A DNA stretch of 5,427 bases, from positions 656-6,082 of the forward strand of contig DPKY01000168.1 of the NCBI GenBank assembly GCA_003542275.1. The letters are read 5' to 3'. This document shows positions 1 through 5,427 of the stretch, piece after piece; position 1 is the first letter of the stretch, and every line of letters begins with the position of its first letter. Both the position numbers and the translations under genes were made by a program. The stretch comes from Methylococcaceae bacterium. Lineage in GTDB: Bacteria > Pseudomonadota > Gammaproteobacteria > Methylococcales > Methylomonadaceae. The notes beneath the pieces are model-generated. The model saw only the letters and a list, made by a program, of their open reading frames with translations. It was not told the origin of the DNA and searched no databases.

Positions 1-177
1 ATTTATTTTGATGATGTCTCGCGTCGCTATGCCGCTGAAATGTTTTTTGACGCGATGAAAGCCGGCGGATTTGTGTGTTTGGGACATTCGGAGTCAATGA
101 GTCGGATTTCATCATTGTTTCGTGTGCGAAAGTTTCCTGAAGCCATTGTTTATCAAAAACCTTTGGAGCAACTATGA
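1..177 (+). CDS. cheR: Chemotaxis protein methyltransferase CheR, C-terminal fragment (5' end outside window)
   Basis: The open frame entering from the left edge gives 58 residues before a TGA at 175-177. It begins with IYFDD, which matches the end of the conserved 'NVLIYFD' strand of CheR, and continues through an amphipathic helix to KAGGFVCLGHSES (residues 20-32). That is the family's 'LkpGGyLfLGHSEs' hallmark of the C-terminal SAM-dependent methyltransferase domain. CheR transfers methyl groups from S-adenosylmethionine to glutamates on MCP cytoplasmic helices, which sets the adaptation state. Only the last part of the catalytic domain is visible, so the SAM-binding motif and the N-terminal helical domain cannot be checked. 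The stop overlaps the next gene's start as ATGA, which indicates translational coupling. The product is confident from the GHSES motif and the chemotaxis context; the exact paralogue class is unknown. Confidence 0.93.
   Translation: MYFDDVSRRYAAEMFFDAMKAGGFVCLGHSESMSRISSLFRVRKFPEAIVYQKPLEQL
165..168 (+). promoter_or_regulatory. Ribosome binding site for the first response regulator
   Basis: GGAG lies 5 bases upstream of the ATG at 174 and inside the last codons of cheR. With the ATGA stop/start overlap, it supports re-initiation by ribosomes finishing cheR and fixes the start of the regulator. Confidence 0.7.
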
Positions 178-542
178 AAACGATTCTCGTAATTGATGAT
201 GCGGCAACGGTGAGAATGTATCATCGTCGTATTTTAGAAAGTGCGGGCTATGCGGTGGATGAGGCCATCAATGGCATTGAGGCGCTGGAGAAAGCGTTAG
301 AGAAAAACTATGACTTATTTTTGGTGGATATTAATATGCCTAAACTTGACGGTTATGGTTTTTTGCGTCAGTTGCGCAGTCAGGATATGATGCAAGTGCC
401 AGCGATTATGGTGTCCACTGAGGCGGCAAAAAATGATGAAATCCTCGCTTATAATGCCGGCGCCAATTTATATTTAATCAAGCCAACAAAACCCGATGAA
501 TTACTACGCTACAGCCAGCTATTATTGGGGGAGAGTATCTAA
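174..542 (+). CDS. CheY-like single-domain response regulator (first of two)
   Basis: This 122-residue protein is a complete receiver domain with no output domain. The conserved sites are all present: the acidic pair D8-D9 for Mg2+ binding, the phospho-acceptor D52 in LVDINMP, the hydroxyl switch residue S81 (in MVSTE, aligning with Thr87 of E. coli CheY), the aromatic switch residue Y100 (GANLYLIKP, aligning with Tyr106) and the lysine K103 followed by P104. It should receive phosphate from the CheA encoded next door and signal by binding a partner protein. The start at 174 is supported by the GGAG upstream, the ATGA overlap with cheR, and the typical MKTILVIDD beginning. Its stop codon is immediately followed by the cheA start. 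Its target is not shown: it could be a motor-binding CheY or a phosphate sink. I therefore give no symbol, since a second CheY lies downstream. Confidence 0.93.
   Translation: MKTILVIDDAATVRMYHRRILESAGYAVDEAINGIEALEKALEKNYDLFLVDINMPKLDGYGFLRQLRSQDMMQVPAIMVSTEAAKNDEILAYNAGANLYLIKPTKPDELLRYSQLLLGESI
527..535 (+). promoter_or_regulatory. Ribosome binding site for cheA
   Basis: The purine run GGGGGAGAG sits in the last codons of the upstream regulator. Its GGAG core (530-533) is 9 bases before the ATG at 543. It supports that ATG as the cheA start despite the zero-length gap between genes. Confidence 0.7.
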
Positions 543-3422
543 ATGAATGCGCTGTTAGAACAATTTTTATCTGAATCGCGTGATTTTTTGCAGGGCATTG
601 GCGAGAAGTTAATGCAGCTTGAATCTGACCCTGAAAGTATTCCCTTCTTGACGGAGCTTTTTCGTTTTATTCATACACTCAAAGGCAATAGCGGATTGTT
701 TGATTTTCCCGAAATGACACGCGTGCTTCATGCCAGTGAAGATTTAATGGACGCGGTGCGTCATGGGCGTGTGCATTATTCGCAGACGCTCACGGATCAG
801 TTGCTCGATGCGATGGATTTTGTTGGCATCTTAATGGATGAAATTGAATCAACGGGGCGTATTGGCAGCAGTCATGCCAGCAGTTCCGCTAAACTGACCA
901 AATCGCTACGCGACTTGCTTGCTCAAGCCTCCGCCCCTGTTGACGCACCAGCAAGTGAACTTCATGGAATCAGTAACATTGATCACCCGTCCGTGGATCA
1001 GGTGCTGGAAGAATTTGCCGCCGTTGAAGTGACGCCAGAGACTGGCGCCTTGCCCTCGCTGGATGCGCCTCATGCATTTGATTTATCTGAAGAGGTGGCG
1101 ATGGCGTTGTTTTCCCATGCCAGTCAAGGCACGCCGGTGTTTTGGGTGACGTATCATCCAGAGCCTGACTGTTTTTTCAAAGGTGAAGACCCGTTTTATC
1201 TGGTGCGTCAGGTGCCAGAGGTGCTCTGGTCAGATTGCATTTTGCAAGCGGTGCCCGCTTTGCTCATTGATATGGACGTCTACAGCAGTCAGTTAATTTT
1301 TCAATTACTCACCTGTGCTTCCCAAGAAACGTTGGACGATATTTTTCGTTATGTCCCCGATCAAGTGCAACGTGTTGAGATACCCGCGCTGACTTTTGTT
1401 GTGCCGCGCGGGAGTGCAAGCGACAATGCGAACGATGAAGAATTTATCTCGCGCACGCTTGCGATGCTACGCGACGGTGAATTAGAGCGTGCGGCGCACA
1501 GTCTGCACACCATGCTTGAGTTATCTGCGTCTGACCTGTGGTCTTCGTCGGTGCTGCGCTGGGTGCTTGCCATGATTGAATTCGCACCACACAACACGCC
1601 AGCGCAATGTGCACTCCTTGAGGCCTTATTAACGCATGAAAATCCTGATTTGACCCTCTTAGCGCACACAGCACCTGCGCCGGTAGTCACCGCTCTGACA
1701 GCCGAGTTAGCAAGTGTTGAGGAGGCGATAACCCCAGAAAACGTTGCTGCGCTAGACGACACGTCTGCACCAACAGCCAGTGTTGCGCCAAGTAACACCG
1801 ATGCACTGATGCCGTGTTTTTATACGGTATTGCACGCGCAAAAAACAGTATTAACGGCGCCAGCAAGCGCGTGGTTGAAAGGTCGACTAAAATCTGTGGC
1901 GAGTACGCTCATTGCTGTGCATCGGGCGATGAATAAATTAGACGAAATAGCACACATTCAAAACGCCTTAGATGCCGCGCTGGCTAATAATGCGCCTGAG
2001 CCTTTATTAACGTGGCTTGAGCAAACCCTTGCGCATCAAGCCTCGCGTGAGGAGGTATCCGACCAAGCAAAGCCGGTATCTGTATTGAGCGATCAAGTCT
2101 CTGTTGAAGACATAACACCCGATGCGCCCGCTCTGCAACACGCGCAAGTGGCGTTAGAAAGTAGCGTTGAGCCAGCAAAATCGGTTCAGCGCCCAGAAGA
2201 GAGCACGCCGCATTTTGGGCGACGCGCTGATGATGTAGCGGTTTCTACGTCAAAAACACTCAAAGTTGATCAAGAAAAAATTGATCGTTTGATGAATTTA
2301 ATTGGCGAAATGGTTGTGGCAAAAAATGCGTTGCCTTATTTGGCGAATCGCGCGGAAACGGTTTTTGGTGTGCGGGATTTATCGCGTGAAATTAAAGCAC
2401 AATATGCCGTCATCAATCGTGTTGCAGAGGAGATGCAAGACACCATTATGCAAGTGCGTATGATGCCTGTATCGTTTATTTTTCAGCGATTTCCCCGCAT
2501 GGTGCGTGATATTTCGCGTAAATTGGGTAAAGAGGTGGAACTTGTTTTAGAAGGGGAGAGCACCGAGGCGGATAAAAATATTATTGAAGCCTTATCTGAC
2601 CCGCTTATCCACATTGTCCGAAACAGTTTAGATCACGGTCTTGAAACGCCGCAAGAGCGCATGGCGGCAGGTAAAAATGCAGCGGGCAAATTACTCATTC
2701 GCGCTACACAAGAATCGGATCGCGTGGTCATAGAAATTATTGACGACGGTCGAGGTATCAATCCGTATATTATCAAGCAAAAAGCCTACGAAAAAGGCCT
2801 GATTGATGAAAGTGTGCTTGAGCGCATTAGCGATGAAGAAGCGGTCAATTTGGTTTTTGCGGCGGGGTTTTCAACCGCAGAGGTGATTTCTGATTTGTCT
2901 GGGCGGGGCGTGGGCATGGACGTCGTTCGCTCGGCGGTGGAGCGTATCAATGGCACGGTCGGCATTCAAAGTGAAGTGGGCAAGGGCACGCGTCTGTTTT
3001 TATCGCTGCCGCTGTCGATGGCGGTGACGAATGTGATGATTATCGAATCCAATCAACAAATTTTCGGCGTGTCTATGGATATGGTTGTGGAAACGGTGCG
3101 TGTGCCTCGTGCGCAAATGTCGAGCATCAAGCAAAAGCAAACCACTGTTTTGCGTGGTCGTATTGTGCCCTTGCTGTCACTCAATGATTTATTGGCCTTA
3201 CCCTTTGCGCAGCAACCCAATGAAGATGACGAGTTTGCGACGCTGGTTGTGCGTGTGCATGGCGAACACGTGGGCATTATTGTCGATGATTTCCGTGAAA
3301 CAGTGGATATTATTCTCAAACCCATGACGGGCATTTTAGGCGGGTTAGGCGGCTTTTCAGGTGCAGCCCTTTTGGGGGATGGCTCGGTGTTGATGGTATT
3401 AAATCCAAGGGAGCTAATTTAG
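543..3422 (+). CDS. cheA: CheA chemotaxis histidine kinase, enlarged central region
   Basis: This 959-residue cytoplasmic kinase autophosphorylates in response to receptors and passes phosphate to CheY-type regulators. Domains in order: an HPt/P1 domain at about 1-105 with phospho-His H44 in FIHTLKGNSG; a P2-like domain at about 199-281 (motif FKGEDPFYLVRQV, closing with FRYVPDQVQRVEI) of the kind seen in many non-enteric CheA proteins; a helical segment at about 297-375; an Ala/Thr/Pro-rich linker at about 376-420; a second helical segment at about 422-503; and another low-complexity linker at about 504-570. Then come the P3 dimerisation helices at about 572-635 and the P4 ATPase with its N box (HIVRNSLDHG, N694), G1 box (DDGRGI, 734-739), F/G2 region (GFSTAEV; GRGVGMDVV, 787-795) and G3 (GKGT, 813-816). 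A CheW-like P5 domain closes the protein at about 826-959. There is no C-terminal receiver. All catalytic motifs look intact. E. coli CheA is about 650 residues, and the extra length here is all central. The start directly follows the previous stop (TAAATG). Confidence 0.97.
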   Translation: MNALLEQFLSESRDFLQGIGEKLMQLESDPESIPFLTELFRFIHTLKGNSGLFDFPEMTRVLHASEDLMDAVRHGRVHYSQTLTDQLLDAMDFVGILMDEIESTGRIGSSHASSSAKLTKSLRDLLAQASAPVDAPASELHGISNIDHPSVDQVLEEFAAVEVTPETGALPSLDAPHAFDLSEEVAMALFSHASQGTPVFWVTYHPEPDCFFKGEDPFYLVRQVPEVLWSDCILQAVPALLIDMDVYSSQLIFQLLTCASQETLDDIFRYVPDQVQRVEIPALTFVVPRGSASDNANDEEFISRTLAMLRDGELERAAHSLHTMLELSASDLWSSSVLRWVLAMIEFAPHNTPAQCALLEALLTHENPDLTLLAHTAPAPVVTALTAELASVEEAITPENVAALDDTSAPTASVAPSNTDALMPCFYTVLHAQKTVLTAPASAWLKGRLKSVASTLIAVHRAMNKLDEIAHIQNALDAALANNAPEPLLTWLEQTLAHQASREEVSDQAKPVSVLSDQVSVEDITPDAPALQHAQVALESSVEPAKSVQRPEESTPHFGRRADDVAVSTSKTLKVDQEKIDRLMNLIGEMVVAKNALPYLANRAETVFGVRDLSREIKAQYAVINRVAEEMQDTIMQVRMMPVSFIFQRFPRMVRDISRKLGKEVELVLEGESTEADKNIIEALSDPLIHIVRNSLDHGLETPQERMAAGKNAAGKLLIRATQESDRVVIEIIDDGRGINPYIIKQKAYEKGLIDESVLERISDEEAVNLVFAAGFSTAEVISDLSGRGVGMDVVRSAVERINGTVGIQSEVGKGTRLFLSLPLSMAVTNVMIIESNQQIFGVSMDMVVETVRVPRAQMSSIKQKQTTVLRGRIVPLLSLNDLLALPFAQQPNEDDEFATLVVRVHGEHVGIIVDDFRETVDIILKPMTGILGGLGGFSGAALLGDGSVLMVLNPRELI
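3407..3413 (+). promoter_or_regulatory. Ribosome binding site for the STAS-like gene
   Basis: AAGGGAG lies inside the last cheA codons, with 9 bases to the ATG at 3423. It is the strongest Shine-Dalgarno match in the window. It supports translation of the small downstream frame as a real gene rather than chance. Confidence 0.75.
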
Positions 3423-3656
3423 ATGGGCATTGAATATAAAAAATCTTTAGCAGTTTTGACAGAGTTTGTTGGCGTTGAAGAAGCCGAAAATTTATTAGAG
3501 TGGCTTCTTAAAAACCCAAAAGGTAAAATAAACCTTGCTAGCTGTGTGCATATTCATGCCGCCAATCTTCAGGTCTTAATGGCGGTAAAGCCCACTATTT
3601 CAGCGTGGCCAGCGGACGAGAATTTACAGCACTGGTTGAGTGTGCTTAAGAAATAA
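3423..3656 (+). CDS. Small STAS-like protein of the chemosensory cluster, acceptor serine replaced
   Basis: This 77-residue soluble protein begins immediately after the cheA stop (TAGATG), behind a good AAGGGAG site. The N-terminal part (about 1-30) is helical and acidic. Residues 33-54 (KGKINLASCVHIHAANLQVLMA) follow the strand-turn-helix pattern of STAS domains, where the usual core reads hydrophobic strand then D-S-x-G-L-x-x-L. The tail contains SAWPADENLQHWL (60-72). By my alignment, the usual acceptor Asp-Ser at that turn is H45-A46, so a SpoIIAA-type serine phosphorylation site is missing. STAS domains usually act as protein-protein interaction modules in partner-switching systems. At 77 residues it is shorter than the roughly 100 usual for the fold, so this may be a reduced version. 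The gene's reality is well supported by spacing and RBS. The STAS assignment rests on pattern only and its function is unknown; a scaffold or modulator of CheA is an inference from position. Confidence 0.75.
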   Translation: MGIEYKKSLAVLTEFVGVEEAENLLEWLLKNPKGKINLASCVHIHAANLQVLMAVKPTISAWPADENLQHWLSVLKK

Positions 3657-3713
3657 TACGCAGTCTTGTCGTCTTTTCAAAAGCAAGCCTGTTAACAAAA
3701 ACAAAAACTTAAA
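3657..3713 (+). other. Intergenic spacer with weak stem-loop and A-rich leader
   Basis: This is the only real gap in the window, 57 bases long. Bases 3662-3668 (AGTCTTG) and 3684-3690 (CAAGCCT) can pair with one mismatch, enclosing the palindrome-like CTTTTCAAAAG (3673-3683). No U-run follows, so it does not look like an intrinsic terminator. It is followed by the A-rich stretch AACAAAAACAAAAACTTAAA (3694-3713) directly before the next ATG. The spacer could alter the relative expression of the downstream cheY-MCP pair, but that is inference. Confidence 0.35.
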
Positions 3714-4100
3714 ATGGCAAATATTATGGCAAAAACAATTTTCTTAATCGATGACTCAGCAACCATGCTCATGAGCGTGAAAAGTACATTGGAAATGGCG
3801 GGCTTTAAAGTAGAAACTGCTGAAGACGGTGTCAAAGCGATGGCAAAGCTGAACACCGGTCTCAAGCCCGATTTAATTATTACTGACATCAATATGCCCA
3901 ATATGGGCGGCATTGAATTGATTAAAAAAGTACGGGCATTGCCGGGATTTCGCTTTACGCCCATTTTAACACTTACCACAGAAAGTCAACAAGGCAGACG
4001 CGACGAAGGAAAGCAAGCGGGTGCAACGGGATGGCTGGTGAAGCCGGTTGGTGGTGCTGATTTGTTGAAGGTTATCAAGCAAGTATTGCCGGGAGTGTAG
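3714..4100 (+). CDS. cheY: CheY-like single-domain response regulator (second of two)
   Basis: This is a complete receiver domain of 128 residues, or 124 if translation starts at the in-frame ATG at 3726. Counting from 3714, the conserved residues are D13-D14 for metal binding, phospho-acceptor D58 in ITDINMP, switch threonine T88 (LTLTTES) and K110-P111 in GWLVKP. The aromatic switch position holds W107 instead of the tyrosine of E. coli CheY, a substitution common in CheY proteins with a GWxVKP motif. Neither ATG has a clear Shine-Dalgarno sequence; the upstream region is A-rich. Family members usually begin MAKTI..., which favours 3726, but I keep the longer frame because it cannot be excluded. 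The protein is expected to be phosphorylated by CheA and to carry the signal to its target. It sits between the STAS-like gene and the MCP, with 5 bases to the next start. Confidence 0.93.
   Translation: MANIMAKTIFLIDDSATMLMSVKSTLEMAGFKVETAEDGVKAMAKLNTGLKPDLIITDINMPNMGGIELIKKVRALPGFRFTPILTLTTESQQGRRDEGKQAGATGWLVKPVGGADLLKVIKQVLPGV
4091..4095 (+). promoter_or_regulatory. Ribosome binding site for the MCP gene
   Basis: GGGAG lies within the last cheY codons, with 10 bases to the ATG at 4106. The spacing is slightly long but acceptable, and it supports that start. Confidence 0.55.
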
Positions 4101-4105
4101 CGGTC

Positions 4106-5427
4106 ATGGCTGTTCAATCGAAAAATAATGCTGAATTAAAAAAACGCGCATGGCGGCTTTTTTGTCTTAGTACGGGTTGTATTGTCCTGCTGGCGGGCGT
4201 TTTTGTTGCATGGCATTCTGCGTTAGAGTTTCGATTAGGCCGCTATACGCAGATGATCAGTTTAGGCATTGCGTGGAGCATTTTTGCATTTTCACAGTGG
4301 CAACTGTTTTCGATGTTGCCCAAAAATGTCACGTTTTTGTCTGATGATGACAGGGAAGCGAGTCATGAAAAATTGCGCTACATTTTCAATCAAATTAGTG
4401 CACATTTGCATCCGCAAAGCGAAGCAAAAAATACCTCCGCAACCGTTGATATACAAACAAAAACAGAAGCGCTCGCGCTCGCGTTGTCGTCTTCGTTGCT
4501 GACGTTAAACACGCAAGCAACGAATCTTATTCATGTGCTGCATCAATGCAGCGGTAGCCTAGAGGATAAAGTGCCTTCACTAGAAGGGGCCATTACGCAA
4601 ACCGAAGAGGCCATTGGTGCGTACTTAGCGGTGAGTGTTGAAATTGAAAAAACCGTGCGTGAACATATCGTGCAAGTGGAAAAATCACTAAGCTATCTGC
4701 GTACTGAATTAAAAAATGCGTCGCTCGGTCAGTCGTTGCCTCTTGATCCGCCAGTGGTTTCGCCCACACAAAATTTACGCGAAATTGAGGACGTGTTGCA
4801 GTTGCATTTAGCTATTGATAGCGTGATTGATGAACAGTTGCAAGTCATTGCTTACGATACCAATCAATCAGCGGTATTGTTACTTCAATTCATGAAGCAT
4901 TTAAGCGACGACGCGCAATCTATTGTGCATTATATTTCCAACGCGAATGAGCAGAACATTTCAAAAATGGAAAGTGATATGCAAAATAGCGTGCAATTTA
5001 TTATCAGTATCGAAAGATTTATTCAAAACATTCAAGAAATTCCAGATAAATTGCGTGCGGATATTACGTCCATTCAAACAGCCAGTGGCGTGATTGATAG
5101 TTTAGCGCACCTTGTTGATAGTATTAAAGAAATCAGTTTTCAAACGGATATTTTGGCCGTCAATGCGGCCATTCAAGCCGCGCACGCCGGTGAGGCGGGG
5201 CTTGGTTTTAAAATTGTCGCCGATGAGGTGCGTAAGCTGGCGGTGAATTCAAATAATGCCGCTGAAATGATTGAATCAGGGCTTGAGAAAGCACGACATA
5301 CCATTCAAGATGGGCTAAAGTTTAAATTTTTAGATGACATTATGTTGCGCATGGATGGCGCTTCAGAAGTGATGGTCTATGTTCAAAAACTGCAAGACAG
5401 TCAAGAAGATATGCAGCAGTATTACAA
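4106..5427 (+). CDS. Methyl-accepting chemotaxis protein with minimal external loop, C-terminus beyond window
   Basis: The frame from ATG 4106 stays open to the right edge, giving 440 complete codons with no stop. The basic N-terminus (KKRAWR, 12-17) is followed by two hydrophobic segments, about 18-37 and 49-71, joined by a loop of only about 11 residues. This leaves no room for a periplasmic ligand-binding domain. Residues about 85-310 are mostly helical, interrupted by a Pro-rich break at about 207-221 (SLGQSLPLDPPVVSP); no HAMP domain is recognisable. The signalling hairpin is clear at 339-379: ISFQTDILAVNAAIQAAHAG then EAGLGFKIVADEVRKLA. Compared with E. coli Tsr, F373, N381, E391 and E402 equivalents are kept (F345, N353, E363, E374). 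The R388 and R394 positions are H360 and L366, and N376 and E385 are D348 and Q357. The protein should form membrane-anchored arrays with CheA and a CheW, sensing membrane or cytoplasmic cues. The start is supported by GGGAG and the 5-base gap after cheY. The MCP family call is firm; the ligand is unknown. Confidence 0.9.
   Translation, partial: MAVQSKNNAELKKRAWRLFCLSTGCIVLLAGVFVAWHSALEFRLGRYTQMISLGIAWSIFAFSQWQLFSMLPKNVTFLSDDDREASHEKLRYIFNQISAHLHPQSEAKNTSATVDIQTKTEALALALSSSLLTLNTQATNLIHVLHQCSGSLEDKVPSLEGAITQTEEAIGAYLAVSVEIEKTVREHIVQVEKSLSYLRTELKNASLGQSLPLDPPVVSPTQNLREIEDVLQLHLAIDSVIDEQLQVIAYDTNQSAVLLLQFMKHLSDDAQSIVHYISNANEQNISKMESDMQNSVQFIISIERFIQNIQEIPDKLRADITSIQTASGVIDSLAHLVDSIKEISFQTDILAVNAAIQAAHAGEAGLGFKIVADEVRKLAVNSNNAAEMIESGLEKARHTIQDGLKFKFLDDIMLRMDGASEVMVYVQKLQDSQEDMQQYY

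Noticed and set aside
1361..1798. Reverse-strand open frame of 145 codons inside cheA
   Set aside because: It lies wholly within the coding sequence of an intact kinase and gives low-complexity Ala/Ser/Cys-rich protein with no family resemblance. Long antisense frames are expected opposite Ala-rich linkers.
3673..3683. Palindrome CTTTTCAAAAG as an intrinsic terminator
   Set aside because: The stem is short and A/T-rich with a minimal loop, and no T-run follows on the + strand. The next genes are in the same functional set, so termination here is unlikely.
3666..3695. Promoter-like hexamers (TTGTCG, then TGTTAA at near-standard spacing) in the spacer before the second cheY
   Set aside because: The -10 candidate matches the sigma-70 consensus at only about half the positions, which is within chance for AT-rich sequence.
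3692..3979. Reverse-strand open frame of 95 codons over the second cheY
   Set aside because: It is antisense to a clear receiver domain, has no plausible RBS or domain, and is best explained as a shadow frame.
4471..4483. Tandem GCTCGC repeat
   Set aside because: It is only two copies and encodes an Ala-Leu repeat in a helix of the MCP, with no sign of a regulatory or phase-variable tract.
4269..4502. Forward open frame of 77 codons with a Cys- and Lys/Arg-rich product
   Set aside because: It is out of frame inside the MCP gene, whose own frame carries membrane helices and the conserved signalling hairpin. The product has no recognisable pattern.

Overview
The window is one stretch of a bacterial chemosensory (chemotaxis-type) operon, with every gene on the + strand. 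The protein families and the moderate base composition (judged by eye) fit a proteobacterium, probably gamma- or betaproteobacterial. I cannot name a genus from the sequence alone. No RNA genes, mobile elements, CRISPR arrays or convincing terminators are visible. Genes fill almost the whole window, and the longest gap is 57 bases.

Layout: (1) 1-177, the C-terminal end of a CheR receptor methyltransferase. (2) 174-542, a single-domain CheY-like response regulator whose start overlaps the cheR stop (ATGA). (3) 543-3422, a very large CheA histidine kinase of 959 residues that starts directly after the preceding stop. (4) 3423-3656, a 77-residue STAS-like protein without a recognisable phospho-acceptor serine, also starting directly after a stop. 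(5) 3657-3713, a short AT-rich spacer with a weak stem-loop. (6) 3714-4100, a second single-domain CheY-like regulator. (7) 4106-5427, an unusual methyl-accepting chemotaxis protein (MCP) with two close membrane helices, no sizeable external sensor domain and a degenerate signalling tip; it runs off the right edge.

As a system, the MCP would control autophosphorylation of CheA at His44. CheA would pass phosphate to Asp52 of the first regulator and/or Asp58 of the second, and CheR would methylate receptors for adaptation. The genes are packed as a translationally coupled block (cheR - regulator - cheA - STAS-like) and a second block (cheY - MCP) that is probably in the same transcript. No cheW, cheB, cheD or cheZ lies inside the window, although they may lie outside. 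Nothing here shows whether the output is flagellar rotation, twitching or another process.

The least ordinary parts are the roughly 290 uncharacterised residues in the middle of CheA, the small STAS-like protein, and the MCP with its reduced sensor and altered hairpin tip.
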